From: Falsiruegeria litorea R37
Lineage (GTDB): Bacteria; Pseudomonadota; Alphaproteobacteria; Rhodobacterales; Rhodobacteraceae
Assembly (NCBI RefSeq): GCF_900172225.1
Contig: NZ_FWFO01000008.1
Location: 34,201-98,200 of the forward strand
Length of the DNA: 64,000 nucleotides
Reading direction: 5' to 3'
Part shown: positions 28,329 through 37,307 of the stretch, piece by piece
How the letters are laid out: every line of letters begins with the position of its first letter
Numbering within the stretch: the stretch's first letter is position 1
Notes under the pieces: model-generated
Told to the model about the DNA's origin: nothing
The model's database searches: none
What the model saw: only the letters and a program-made list of their open reading frames with translations
Program-made: the position numbers and the translations under genes

Positions 28329-29464
28329 TGGGGCAGAGCCTTCTTCGCTTGGGAAAGATCGCGGAACATGTCCGAGATCACCGGGGCAGGGGTGTTGAGC
28401 GTGATGGAGATTCGCAGCCGCGAGGTGCCTCGTGGAACAGTGGGTGGACGGATGCCGCGGATGTCATAGCCCATGTCCTGCATGGAGCACGCAAGCGCCA
28501 TTGTGGGTTTGTCCGCGCCGATGATGATGGGCATGATCTGACTTCGAAAGCCGCTTAGGCCAAGATGATCCTGCGCCTCTTTGTGAGCGTGGTTCATCAG
28601 GACCTGCGCTGCCGCTCGTCGGGCGGGGTTGTCGCGTAGCTCGTTCAGCGCAGCCCGCACGAGGGCAGCATTTAGCGGGGAGGGCGCAGTGGCAAAGATG
28701 AATCCGCGGGCCTTGTTGATCAACGTATCGATCAGCACTTGCGCTCCACAAATCAACGCGCCCGAGACGCCCAATCCCTTGCCGCAGGTGTGCAAGGTCA
28801 ACAGATTATCGCGCGCGGCATAGGCGTGGCTCAGCCCGCGTCCCTGGTCGCCAAAGACGCCGGTGGCGTGGGCTTCATCCACGACCAAAACCGCTTCATG
28901 GGCATCGGCCAGCGCCATCAGTTCAGCCACGGGGGCCAGATCTCCGTCCATGGAATAAAGGCTTTCGACCGCGATCCAGATCTGGCCGATATTACCTGCC
29001 GCGCGCCAAGTGCCGATTGCGTCCTCGGCGGCAGAGACATCGTTATGGGCAAAGGCTTGTGTCTTGGCACGACCAAGGCGCATCCCGTCATGCGTGCTGG
29101 CGTGGATCAGGGCGTCATAAAGCACTAGGTCTTCATGCCCCGGCAGGGTCGAAAAGATCGCCGTGTTGGCCTGAAACCCGCCGCCCATGAACAGGGCGGC
29201 TTGGGCGCCAAAGAACGCAGCCGCCTCTTGCTCCAGCAACACATGCTCATCCGCATTGCCCCGCAACAGACGCGAACCGCCCGCGCCAACCGGAACGCCG
29301 CGATCCAGAGCCTCGCGGGCCGCAGCCTGCAACACCTCGGACCCGACGAGCCCGAGATAGTCATTTGACGCAAAGTCATGCCCGGCCCGCGCGATCAACG
29401 CGCGGTAACGGCCCCTTGTCTGCAACGCAGTCAGGGCGCGGTCATGCCGGGCAAACAGCGTCAT
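28325..29464 (-). CDS. bioF: 8-amino-7-oxononanoate synthase
   Basis: This 379-residue alpha-oxoamine synthase has [59 protein letters not shown] and [11 protein letters not shown] with the PLP lysine. It joins pimeloyl-ACP and alanine to KAPA. The ATG overlaps the bioB stop and the stop overlaps the bioD start, each by 4 nt. Confidence 0.96.
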   Translation of the reverse strand: MTLFARHDRALTALQTRGRYRALIARAGHDFASNDYLGLVGSEVLQAAAREALDRGVPVGAGGSRLLRGNADEHVLLEQEAAAFFGAQAALFMGGGFQANTAIFSTLPGHEDLVLYDALIHASTHDGMRLGRAKTQAFAHNDVSAAEDAIGTWRAAGNIGQIWIAVESLYSMDGDLAPVAELMALADAHEAVLVVDEAHATGVFGDQGRGLSHAYAARDNLLTLHTCGKGLGVSGALICGAQVLIDTLINKARGFIFATAPSPLNAALVRAALNELRDNPARRAAAQVLMNHAHKEAQDHLGLSGFRSQIMPIIIGADKPTMALACSMQDMGYDIRGIRPPTVPRGTSRLRISITLNTPAPVISDMFRDLSQAKKALPH

Positions 29465-30438
29465 TTCGAGGCGTCACACCCCACGGCCATGGCCTGGATG
29501 CCAAGCTTGGCGAACAGTTGGCCGTCTTTGTCCTCTTCGGGGTTGTCAGCGGTCAGCAGGGTGTCGCCCACAAAGATCGAATTGGCGCCGACAAAGAAGC
29601 ACATCGCCTGCATTTCTTCGGTCATGTCAGTGCGGCCGGCGGACAGGCGTACGTGCGACTTCGGCATCAGGATGCGGGCCAAGGCGCAGGTCCGGACAAA
29701 CTCGATCGGATCCAGCTTTTCGACATCCGCCAGCGGTGTGTCGGCAATCGGGATCAGCATGTTGACCGGTACGGAATCCGGGTGCTCGTCCAGCGTGGCG
29801 AGCGACACCAGCATGTCGATGCGGTCCATCTGCTGTTCACCCATGCCGACGATGCCACCGGCGCAGACCTTCATGCCGGCCTCGCGCACACGGTTGAGCG
29901 TGTCGATCCGGTCAGCAAAGGTGCGGGTGGTGATGATCTCGGAATAATACCGCTCGGAGGTGTCGATGTTGTGGTTGTAGTAATCCAAACCCGCGTCGCG
30001 CAGGCGGAACACCTGGTTGTCGTCCAGCATGCCCAGGGTCATGCAGGTTTCCATGCCCAGGTCTTTGACGCCAGCGATCATCGCCTCAAGCGCGGCCATG
30101 TCACGGTCTTTGGGCGAGCGCCAGGCGGCCCCCATGCAATACCGCGTCGCGCCACCTTCTTTGGCCTTACGAGCCTCGGCGATCACGCGCTCAACCTCGA
30201 TCAGTTTCGAAGCCGAGAGCTTGGCGCCGTTGCGGGCAGATTGTGAGCAGTACGCGCAGTCTTCGGCGCAACCGCCGGTCTTGATCGACAGGAGTTTCGA
30301 TCTCTGAACCTGGTTCGGGTCGAAATGGGCCCGGTGCACCGTATGCGCCTGATAGAGCAGATCCATGAACGGTTGGTTATAGATCTTTTCAGCTTCTTCA
30401 CGGGTCCAGTCCGTGCGAACCGTTGTTGTATCCAGCAC
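29461..30438 (-). CDS. bioB: Biotin synthase
   Basis: The 325-residue radical SAM enzyme starts at GTG 30438, preceded by AAAGGAG. It shows the radical SAM cluster motif [11 protein letters not shown], the second-cluster cysteines ([24 protein letters not shown]) and [12 protein letters not shown]. It inserts sulfur into dethiobiotin, the last step of the pathway. It is the first gene of the operon bioB-F-D-A-G-C, and a BioR-type box lies 13 nt upstream of its start, so repressor binding should cover the promoter or leader. Confidence 0.98.
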   Translation of the reverse strand: MLDTTTVRTDWTREEAEKIYNQPFMDLLYQAHTVHRAHFDPNQVQRSKLLSIKTGGCAEDCAYCSQSARNGAKLSASKLIEVERVIAEARKAKEGGATRYCMGAAWRSPKDRDMAALEAMIAGVKDLGMETCMTLGMLDDNQVFRLRDAGLDYYNHNIDTSERYYSEIITTRTFADRIDTLNRVREAGMKVCAGGIVGMGEQQMDRIDMLVSLATLDEHPDSVPVNMLIPIADTPLADVEKLDPIEFVRTCALARILMPKSHVRLSAGRTDMTEEMQAMCFFVGANSIFVGDTLLTADNPEEDKDGQLFAKLGIQAMAVGCDASK

Positions 30439-30451
30439 GTCGGTACTCCTT

Positions 30452-30461
30452 TTATAGATAA
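30452..30461. promoter_or_regulatory. BioR-type operator box 1 upstream of bioB
   Basis: TTATAGATAA matches the published BioR consensus TTATMKATAA exactly. It lies 13 nt upstream of the bioB start, just before the ribosome-binding site. Confidence 0.8.
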
Positions 30462-30492
30462 AAATTCCCTGCCTGACGCATAGGTTAGTTTT

Positions 30493-30502
30493 TTATCTAC
30501 AA
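30493..30502. promoter_or_regulatory. BioR-type operator box 2 upstream of bioB
   Basis: TTATCTACAA differs from TTATMKATAA at one position. Its centre is 41 bp from box 1, close to four helical turns, so two repressor dimers could sit on one DNA face. Confidence 0.65.
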
Positions 30503-30653
30503 AGAGGAGGGGTGCAAGTAAAAATGCTGCCCTGCAGCGATATGGCGCCAATTCCGCAACGTCCGGATATCGTCGGCGTGCCAGGAGGTGAATCATCACT
30601 AAGAACCGCGGGGCCAGTGTTGGGCCCGCGTTCAAGGTGAAAGAAAACCAGTT

Positions 30654-31652
30654 TTATTTCAGCAGGTTGGGCATGAACAACGCGCGATCAATCCCGGCCA
30701 GGGCGTCATAGCGACCCTCGCGCGGGTGGGCCAGGTTGAAGGTTCCGGCGCGTTTGTACCAAGTCCGGCCCAAGCGTCCTGCGACACAATCCAGCACCCT
30801 GGTGCCCTCGGCATCCTCGCCAAAGCCCATGGCCTGGGGCAACTCCTCGCGGCTGAGATTCGGATTGGCAGCCAGGGCATCCGCCATCGCCAACACCATC
30901 AGATCCCATTGCAGATAGCTCACGCCCAGCTGGGCCTCGTCGCCTGCGCTGATGCCAAGGCCATCGGTGGGGGTCGCGCGCCAGGTCTTTTCGGGCACAC
31001 CGATCTCGCGCGCCATCCAGGGTACCTCCCACGACTTGAGCAGGGACTGGATCGGGGCCACATCCCCCACATCACCGTTCAGTGTCCAGAAGCCGGCGGC
31101 GAGTTCCGAGAAATTGTCGGTGCTGGCCACGACCCCACCATAGCGGTGCGCCTGGTCATAAAGCGTGATCATCCGAAGCCGCGCGCGCATGTTGCCGCGC
31201 CGGATGCGCAGGCCGGCCTCATCGCCGTTTGAAAGGGCGGGATCCAGTTTGGTCAGCCCCTCGACCATGGAATGAAACTGTGGCGTCAGGTCGATGTTTT
31301 GATGTTCGATACCAAGGGCGATGCAGGCTTCTTGACCGCGCTCGGTCTCCTCGGGGTTTTGTTCGATCGGCATGGTGTGGCCCACAACGCGCCAGCCTGC
31401 AGCCTTGAACAGCGCCGCGGTCAAGGCGCTGTCGACCCCGCCGGACATGCCGATCACAGCCGCGCCAATGCCGTTCTGTTCACGATAGGCGGTTAGATCA
31501 GCCAAGATTCGAGCCATGTCGGCGCGCAGTGTGTCTTCCTGGGCAAATGCGCCGCTGTCGATGCGTGCGTTCAATTGCGCGTCGAACCAAGGCGTCAGGT
31601 CGCCAATATTGTTTTGGCGAGACAGGTCCAAGATTTCAGATTTCAAAGTCAT
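30654..31652 (-). CDS. nadE: Ammonia-dependent NAD+ synthetase
   Basis: ATG 31652 with GGAGG 5 nt upstream gives 332 residues. The PP-loop SGGVDSALTAALF, then PEETERGQEACIALG, RIRRGNMRARLRMITLYD, STDNFSELAAGFWTLNGDVGD and GISAGDEAQLG are typical of NadE. The glutaminase domain of glutamine-dependent forms is absent, so ammonia should be the nitrogen donor. It makes NAD+ from deamido-NAD+ and ATP. It is upstream of bioB on the same strand, but a 215-nt gap with the BioR boxes suggests separate transcription. Confidence 0.94.
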   Translation of the reverse strand: MTLKSEILDLSRQNNIGDLTPWFDAQLNARIDSGAFAQEDTLRADMARILADLTAYREQNGIGAAVIGMSGGVDSALTAALFKAAGWRVVGHTMPIEQNPEETERGQEACIALGIEHQNIDLTPQFHSMVEGLTKLDPALSNGDEAGLRIRRGNMRARLRMITLYDQAHRYGGVVASTDNFSELAAGFWTLNGDVGDVAPIQSLLKSWEVPWMAREIGVPEKTWRATPTDGLGISAGDEAQLGVSYLQWDLMVLAMADALAANPNLSREELPQAMGFGEDAEGTRVLDCVAGRLGRTWYKRAGTFNLAHPREGRYDALAGIDRALFMPNLLK

Positions 31653-32146
31653 GCGGCCTCCGACACCAGCGCGTGCAAACAAGGGGTGCTGCCTTCTTAG
31701 CCGAGGCGGGTGATTGAATGAAACCGATTTCGGATGTGCAGTCAGTGAGCGTGATGCGCGCGCTCAAAAATTTGGCAAGCGAGGTCAAGCAATCGGGCAT
31801 CTTGCCTGGGTTTAACAATCAGGTGCACGCCCCTTGTCGATGCCAATGGCGGGTTAACGCTGGGGTTTTCAGCAATCGCCATGGCTGGGGGCGATCGGGA
31901 TCATAAAGGAGTGGAAATCCTGAATAATGTCGCCAGCACATCATGGGCTTCGGTCCAATTGTGCGCGGACATTGAATACTCTGCGGCGCCAATTTGGGTT
32001 CTTTTGGTCGCAAGATTGCAAAACCGATTACCGACCCGAGATCGACCGAGTGCTGCTTCGTCAGCACGGGGACGCAACTAGATTGCAACCGTAACAGCCT
32101 CTGCGTGGGGCGTCGCGTGATTGGCCCGTTGTTTTACCTCAAAGGG
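31653..32146. other. Intergenic region between nadE and a GlxA-type regulator gene
   Basis: About 490 nt without a convincing gene. Short frames on both strands (for example 31718-31906 plus, 31819-32088 minus) resemble nothing and lack clear ribosome-binding sites. The nadE promoter should lie in the first 100 nt. Confidence 0.4.
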
Positions 32147-33163
32147 CTAAGGGCGGTTTTCTGCGTTTGTGACGCGAAATGGGTTCGCGTTACGCCTGTC
32201 CTCTTGCGGGGACCGGCCAAAACAGCGGCGATAATTGCGGATCATGTTGGCCGAGGTTTCGTATCCCACCGCATGGGCAATCCGGCTGATCGGGTCATTG
32301 GAATAAAGCACCATTTGCCGCGCTGCCCGCATCCGCAGATCGCGATAGTGCTTGCCGGGGCTTTCCCCCATTGTTGCCTTGAAGCTGCGTTCCAGATGTC
32401 GGGCCGAAACACCCAACTGATCTGCAATTTCATTCATGGATAGGGGTTGGCCAAGGTTTTGGCTGAAGAGTTCAACCGTCTTGGACACTATGGGCGGCAA
32501 ACCGTCAGCAGTGCTGTCGCAGTTGAATGCCGGTGTTTTCTGCCGGACGCCTGCGCCGCGGATCACCGGGTGTTGGAACCAGCAGGCCACTTCGGTCATC
32601 AGGGTGGCGTTCAAAGTATCTTCGATCACGTGCAACATCAGATCAAAGATCGCGCCTGCTCCGGACGTGGTATAGCGGCGTTTGTCCATCTGGATCAGGC
32701 TGTCGCTGAGTTCCAGATAGGGAAAGGCCTCGGAAAAGGCGGTGCTATAGCACCAATGCGCAGAGCACGAATGCCCATCGAGCAGCCCTGCGCGGGCAAG
32801 CGGAAAGATACCGCCGCTAACCGCCCCCACAATCGCACCATGCCGGGCGATCTTGCGCAGGTGCCCGTTCGAGGGCTTGGGATGCACGAATTTGCCTGAC
32901 GGGCTGGACATCAGAAACAACATGTCGACATCCGGGGCATCGGCCAAGGTGCAATTGGCCTGAAACGGGATCTCTGCGCTCGATTGAACGGGTTGACCAT
33001 CTTCCGAGATCAGGACCCAGGAAAAGGTTTGCGTTCCGGTAATGTCGTTTGCTGCGCGCAGGGGTTCGATGGCTGATGTCAGGCACGACATGGGAAAGCC
33101 GGGAAACAGCAGGAACCCGACCTTGATATGCGGATCTTGACTTGGGCTGTTTGGATCGGACAT
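32147..33163 (-). CDS. GlxA-family transcriptional regulator (DJ-1/PfpI plus AraC HTH)
   Basis: ATG 33163 gives 338 residues starting MSDPNSPSQDPHIKVGFLLFPGFPMSCLTSAIEPLRAAND. The N-terminal half is a DJ-1/PfpI-like sensor domain; the usual cysteine position reads GAVSGGIFPLA, so the nucleophile seems to be Ser, making it a sensor rather than an enzyme. The C-terminal AraC-type pair of helix-turn-helix motifs is clear (MNEIADQLGVSARHLERSFKATMGESPGKHYRDLRMRAARQML-like). Members often control amine or betaine catabolism. It is 80 nt downstream of the P450 gene on the same strand and may be co-transcribed with it. Confidence 0.85.
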   Translation of the reverse strand: MSDPNSPSQDPHIKVGFLLFPGFPMSCLTSAIEPLRAANDITGTQTFSWVLISEDGQPVQSSAEIPFQANCTLADAPDVDMLFLMSSPSGKFVHPKPSNGHLRKIARHGAIVGAVSGGIFPLARAGLLDGHSCSAHWCYSTAFSEAFPYLELSDSLIQMDKRRYTTSGAGAIFDLMLHVIEDTLNATLMTEVACWFQHPVIRGAGVRQKTPAFNCDSTADGLPPIVSKTVELFSQNLGQPLSMNEIADQLGVSARHLERSFKATMGESPGKHYRDLRMRAARQMVLYSNDPISRIAHAVGYETSANMIRNYRRCFGRSPQEDRRNANPFRVTNAENRP

Positions 33164-33243
33164 GAGCAGGGCTTTCGAACGGTGCGGCGCGCGCAATCCC
33201 GAAACGTTAATCAAATCTGCCCCGTGGGAAAAGGTGCTCGCTG

Positions 33244-34407
33244 TCAGATGTCCCAAGCTACAGGCATGCTCAGCGGTCCGCGAAATGCCCATCCTCCAAA
33301 GGGTACATCGCCTGCCAGCCGCAGGTTTGTCAGCCGTTCAAAGATCATCGGCAAGGCGACATCCGCGATCAATGTGCGTGCCGCCCAGGCCCCGGCGCAG
33401 AAATGCGGCCCCGCCCCAAAGGCGATCGATGGGCCATGATCCTGTGTCATGTCGAACTGATCGGGCCGTTCAAAGGTACGCTCGTCTCGGTTGCCCGACC
33501 CAAACATGAAAAACGCCCGGTCGCCCGGGGCCAGAGAGACGCCATGTAGCTCATAGGGTTTGGCAATCTCTCGCGGGGACATGCCGATGGGGGACATCCA
33601 GCGCGCGTATTCTTCGAACACATCCATCCAGTTTGCCTGACCGGCTTGAACAAGCGCCAGTTGATCTGGGTGCGTGAGCAGTGCCCAGATGGCACCCGCG
33701 ATCACGTCGCGCGGCTCGTTCTGACCGCCTGAAATCGCCAGTTTGATGTTGGCGCTGATCTGCTCGTCCGACAGACCGGCTTGCATCTGGACCGACAAAA
33801 GGGAGGCGTCCGGGTTGGCTTGCAGGTCCGGCCTGCGCGCCGCGATGTGACTGTCGATCGAGGCGGTGCAATCGTGGCAATGCGCTTCGATCTCGGGGTC
33901 GCCCGCGTAATTCGCGCAGCCGTCGATCATGCCCTGACTGGTGCGATCCATCTCTTGCCAGGTCATGTTGGTCAGCCCCGTCATCACCCGCAAGGCGTCG
34001 CCGGAAATCCGCTTGGCGATGTCCAGGACCATATCGGCCTGCCTTTTGGGGTGCAGGTCATCCAAGGTTGCCTTTGTCATCTCGATGAACTGCGCTTTCC
34101 AAACGTTCTTGACCGTTTTGGGGGACACGGTGGGAAAGATCGCCTTACGCTCGGCCATATGCGCGTCGCCATCTTTGCGCATCATGTTCTGGCCCATCAA
34201 GCGGGTCATCAGCCCGTCTGGTTGAGTGGACGAAAAGATGTCGATCTTTTTCTCATTCGCAAAGATGTCGTCGCGTCGGGTGATCAGCACCGCACCCAAC
34301 TGCGGGACAAAGGCGACCGGGGCGTTCGCACGCAGTTGTTTCAGGTCAGGGTAGGGATCTTTCCAGAACGCTTCGGGGTCGATTTCATAGATAGGCGCAT
34401 TGGTCAT
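33244..34407 (-). CDS. Cytochrome P450
   Basis: The 387-residue soluble bacterial P450 has the heme-thiolate loop FGAGPHFCAGAWAARTL (Cys near 338) and an I-helix ISGGQNEPRDVI (about 224-233). In most P450s this I-helix has an acid-alcohol pair (D/E-T) for oxygen activation; here it reads N-E-P, so proton delivery must differ. The ERR-triad region (FEEYARWMSPIGMSPREIAKPYELHGV) is present. No ferredoxin or reductase gene is adjacent, so redox partners come from elsewhere. The gene is divergent from a MarR gene across a perfect palindrome, which suggests control by that repressor. Substrate unknown. Confidence 0.93.
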   Translation of the reverse strand: MTNAPIYEIDPEAFWKDPYPDLKQLRANAPVAFVPQLGAVLITRRDDIFANEKKIDIFSSTQPDGLMTRLMGQNMMRKDGDAHMAERKAIFPTVSPKTVKNVWKAQFIEMTKATLDDLHPKRQADMVLDIAKRISGDALRVMTGLTNMTWQEMDRTSQGMIDGCANYAGDPEIEAHCHDCTASIDSHIAARRPDLQANPDASLLSVQMQAGLSDEQISANIKLAISGGQNEPRDVIAGAIWALLTHPDQLALVQAGQANWMDVFEEYARWMSPIGMSPREIAKPYELHGVSLAPGDRAFFMFGSGNRDERTFERPDQFDMTQDHGPSIAFGAGPHFCAGAWAARTLIADVALPMIFERLTNLRLAGDVPFGGWAFRGPLSMPVAWDI

Positions 34408-34424
34408 TTTGCTGGCCTCTTGCG

Positions 34425-34442
34425 TGACATGTTGTCATGTCA
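34425..34442. promoter_or_regulatory. MarR-type operator between P450 and marR genes
   Basis: TGACATGTTGTCATGTCA has perfect 7-bp arms and a 4-nt centre. It lies 18 bp upstream of the P450 start and about 60 bp from the divergent MarR start, the position expected for an operator controlling both. Confidence 0.65.
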
Positions 34443-34503
34443 ACACGTGAGCTGTTGTTGAGTCAATCCGATTTCGCTAGGGTCGCGACAAAGCGAGGTG
34501 TTG

Positions 34504-35025
34504 ATGACGGACATGGACGATCTGCCGGACAAGATGTTCCTGACAGAACTGGAACAGGATGATGACGGGCGCAGGCGCCAAACCTTGAGTTTTTCGCGGT
34601 CTCCGACGGTTCTGTTGAACTTTGCAGCGAACCGCTTTACCCGCAACGCGTCGCGCCATTATCAGAATGCTTTTGGCATCGGGGCGATGGATTGGCGGAT
34701 GTTGGTATCTTTGACCCGCAATCCCGGCAGTAGCGTCTCGCATGCCAGTGCGACCATCGGGATCGACAAGGGCGCTGTCAGCCGCAGTTTGGCGCGGCTT
34801 GAGAAAGAGGGGCTGGCCAAGGCGCAATGCAACAGCCCCGATGAACGCCGGAAAGAGTGGTTTTTGACTGACAAGGGGCAAGAGCTTCACGACAACGTTC
34901 TGGTTGCGGCCTTGGAACGGCAGAAACATCTGCTTCGCGGGCTCTCCAAGGACGAGGTTGCCGAATTGAACCGGCTTCTGTCGAAGCTGTTGGAGAACCT
35001 TGATGGCAGCGAGGCGCAAAACTGA
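34504..35025 (+). CDS. MarR-family transcriptional regulator
   Basis: ATG 34504 with GCGAGG upstream gives 173 residues; a GTG two codons earlier is an alternative. The winged helix is clear: DWRMLVSLTRNPGSSVSHASATIGIDKGAVSRSLARLEKEGLAKAQCNSPDERRKEWFLTDKG. An N-terminal extension (MTDMDDLPDKMFLTELEQDDDGRRRQTLSF) precedes the domain. It is divergent from the P450 gene with a palindrome between them, and upstream of a RidA gene. It probably represses the P450 gene until an aromatic or similar ligand binds. Confidence 0.9.
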   Translation: MTDMDDLPDKMFLTELEQDDDGRRRQTLSFSRSPTVLLNFAANRFTRNASRHYQNAFGIGAMDWRMLVSLTRNPGSSVSHASATIGIDKGAVSRSLARLEKEGLAKAQCNSPDERRKEWFLTDKGQELHDNVLVAALERQKHLLRGLSKDEVAELNRLLSKLLENLDGSEAQN

Positions 35026-35115
35026 CGTCCACAAAAGGATTGAGGGTTGCGCTTTGCCGTCCGAGTTGATGAGTGTGCGCCACAACGCATCACCGGTCAG
35101 AATTGGAGAGACCCC

Positions 35116-35457
35116 ATGATCGAACGCTTTCACACAACCGAACGCGCCAGCAAGATCGTCAAGCATAATGGGGTTGTCTACCTCAGCGGCCAGGTTGCCG
35201 AAGGGGACACGGTTGCCGAGCAGACCCGTGATTGCCTGGCCAAGGTTGATGCCCTGCTGGCCGAAGCCGGAACCGATAAGGAACACCTGCTGCAGACCAC
35301 GATCTGGTTGGCTGACATGGCAGATTTTGCCGAGATGAACTTGGTCTGGAACGCCTGGGTCCCAACCGGTCATGCACCTGCCCGCGCCTGCGGCGAAGCC
35401 AAACTGGCCCGTGAAATCCTGAAGGTCGAGATCCTGGTGATCGCGGCACTGCCTTAA
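35116..35457 (+). CDS. RidA/YjgF-family protein
   Basis: ATG 35116 with GGAGAG upstream gives 113 residues. [54 protein letters not shown] and the arginine motif [10 protein letters not shown] are typical of the family, which hydrolyses reactive enamine/imine intermediates. The Arg that anchors the substrate carboxylate is present. It follows the MarR gene by 90 nt on the same strand. It may protect against reactive products of the neighbouring P450 or aminotransferase pathways; that link is inference. Confidence 0.9.
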   Translation: MIERFHTTERASKIVKHNGVVYLSGQVAEGDTVAEQTRDCLAKVDALLAEAGTDKEHLLQTTIWLADMADFAEMNLVWNAWVPTGHAPARACGEAKLAREILKVEILVIAALP

Positions 35458-35489
35458 GGCTCAACAAAAAAGCTTAGCTGTACAGCGGG

Positions 35490-35741
35490 TTACCCACAGA
35501 GGCCCGCAAGGATCCTGCTGTGCAGCCTTGACGAAGCACTTGCCACGATGGCTCCGTTGGACGTCAGGAACAGCGGTCCTCTGTTCAAATCTGTGACAAT
35601 CCCCCCGGCGTCTTGCACCACTGGGCACAGAGCGCAGATGTCGAAAGTGTCAAGATCGGCGCGCCAAGTGGCACCCGAAATCTCGGGCGCCATGGCAGCC
35701 AGATCAAGGGCGGTTGCGATGAGTTGGTCCAGATCGGTCAT
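35490..35741 (-). pseudogene. Internally deleted inositol monophosphatase/HisN-like gene remnant
   Basis: An 83-codon frame. The end (DLDTFDICALCPVVQDAGGIVTDLNRGPLFLTSNGAIVASASSRLHSRIL) matches the C-terminal quarter of IMPase/histidinol-phosphatase proteins, while the first residues (MTDLDQLIATALDLAAMA) look like the family's N-terminus. The metal-binding middle (GE(D/E)xxxxxxxxD and DPxDGTxNF) is missing, consistent with an in-frame deletion of about 170 codons. The family is normally about 260 residues. The product cannot be catalytic. It follows the aldehyde dehydrogenase gene after a hairpin. Confidence 0.65.
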
Positions 35742-35764
35742 GGGGCCTCGGGTGTTGAGGCCCC
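35742..35764 (-). terminator. Terminator hairpin after the aldehyde dehydrogenase gene
   Basis: GGGGCCTC (35742-35749) and GAGGCCCC (35757-35764) form a perfect 8-bp stem with a 7-nt loop, about 50 nt after the aldehyde dehydrogenase stop on the minus strand. No T-tract follows; the ATG of the IMPase remnant comes directly after it. Confidence 0.6.
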
Positions 35765-35816
35765 GTTCTGGTTTCCGAGACGTGACAGCCTGATGACAGC
35801 CGTGGGCAATGCCAGC

Positions 35817-37307
35817 TCAAAGCTGAATCCAGGTCGCCTTGAGGTTTTCGTATTTTTCAAGCGCATGCAGCGAACGATCCGACCCATTGCCGGATTGCTT
35901 TACGCCTCCTAAGGGCGAAGTCACATCCGCACCACTGAAGCAATTCACCTGCACCGTGCCCGATTTGATCCGTCGCGACATGCGGTGCGCGCGTGAAATG
36001 TCACGCGACCAGACCACGGATGACAAGCCATAGACCGTCTCATTGGCGATTGCGACGGCTTCGTGTTCGGTATCGAAACTGCGGGCGGCCAAAACCGGGC
36101 CAAAAACCTCGTTCTGGGCGATGCCCATGGCCGATGTCACGCCGGTCAGCACGGTCGGCTCGTGGTAGAATCCGCCGCTGTCTGCGTGCAGCTGATGACC
36201 GCCGGTCCAAAGATCCGCCCCTTCGTCAATCGCACGGGCCACGGCACCTTGCGTTTTGCTCAGCTGCGCCGCGTTTGCAAGCGCACCGGTGGTCAGGGAC
36301 AAATCCAGCGGATCGCCGATTTTTAACGCTGTTGCGTGGTCACGCACCTTGGCCAGGAAGTCGTCGTGAATGTCGCGATGCACGATCAGGCGCGAGGCCG
36401 CGACGCAGACCTGTCCGTTGTTGCGAAAGATCGAGGCCGCCGTTTCTGCTGCGGCTCGGTCCAGATCGGGTGCATCGGGAAAGACGATGTTGGGGGATTT
36501 GCCGCCAAGCTCCAGATAGACGCGTTTCAGATTGGATTGCGCGGAATATTCCATCAACAGCCGCCCGACACCGCCCGACCCGGTAAAGGCCATCACGTCG
36601 ATGTCCATGTGCAACCCCATGGCCGCACCCACGTCGATGCCGCGCCCGGTGACAGCGTTCAGGACGCCCGAAGGCAACCCCGCCTCGTGGGCCAATTGCA
36701 CAATACGCAAAGTGGACAAGCTGGCCTCTTCTGACGGTTTGATCACGACCGAATTGCCGGCGGCCAGGGCAGGGGCAAGTTTCCACGCGCCGATCATCAA
36801 AGGGAAGTTCCAGGGCGTGATGATCCCCACGACCCCAACGGGTTCGCGGTCGATCAGGGACAGGACATCGTTGCGGGTTGGGGTGATTTCTCCATTCCGC
36901 TTATCGATGGCTTCAGCATAAAAGCGGATCGTTTGCGCAGCAGACAGGGGCTCGCCCTTGAGCGCGGAACGGATGTCGGTGCCATTGTCACGCGCGCCCA
37001 GAACAGCGAGGTCCAGCGCCTGCGTTTCGATCAGATCGGCCCATTTCAGCAGGATGCGTTTACGCTCGACCGGTGACAATTCGGACCAATCGCCTGCTTC
37101 GAACGATCGCCGGGCGGCGGCAACGGCCCGGTCGACCTCGGCCTGACCCGAGGCGGCCAGGTCGGTCAAGTGACGTCCATCGATGGGAGAGATCACGGGC
37201 ATCACCGCGCCGTCACTTGCAGCGTAAGATCGACCATCGATAAAGTTCAGCCCTTGTGCCACGGGTTGAGCACGCAGGGCATCGATACGGGATTGGTCCA
37301 GGGTCAT
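35817..37307 (-). CDS. NAD(P)+-dependent aldehyde dehydrogenase, PuuC/BetB-like
   Basis: A full-length 496-residue aldehyde dehydrogenase. It shows ITPWNFPLMIGAWKLAPALAAGNSVVIKPSEEASLS, FTGSGGVGRLLM, LELGGKSPNIVF with the base Glu and NNGQVCVAASRLIVH with the nucleophile Cys (about 301). It oxidises an aldehyde to an acid. It is the last gene of a five-gene minus-strand operon and its ATG overlaps the HAD phosphatase stop by 4 nt. The substrate cannot be told from sequence; amino-aldehydes are common for this subfamily. Confidence 0.93.
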   Translation of the reverse strand: MTLDQSRIDALRAQPVAQGLNFIDGRSYAASDGAVMPVISPIDGRHLTDLAASGQAEVDRAVAAARRSFEAGDWSELSPVERKRILLKWADLIETQALDLAVLGARDNGTDIRSALKGEPLSAAQTIRFYAEAIDKRNGEITPTRNDVLSLIDREPVGVVGIITPWNFPLMIGAWKLAPALAAGNSVVIKPSEEASLSTLRIVQLAHEAGLPSGVLNAVTGRGIDVGAAMGLHMDIDVMAFTGSGGVGRLLMEYSAQSNLKRVYLELGGKSPNIVFPDAPDLDRAAAETAASIFRNNGQVCVAASRLIVHRDIHDDFLAKVRDHATALKIGDPLDLSLTTGALANAAQLSKTQGAVARAIDEGADLWTGGHQLHADSGGFYHEPTVLTGVTSAMGIAQNEVFGPVLAARSFDTEHEAVAIANETVYGLSSVVWSRDISRAHRMSRRIKSGTVQVNCFSGADVTSPLGGVKQSGNGSDRSLHALEKYENLKATWIQL

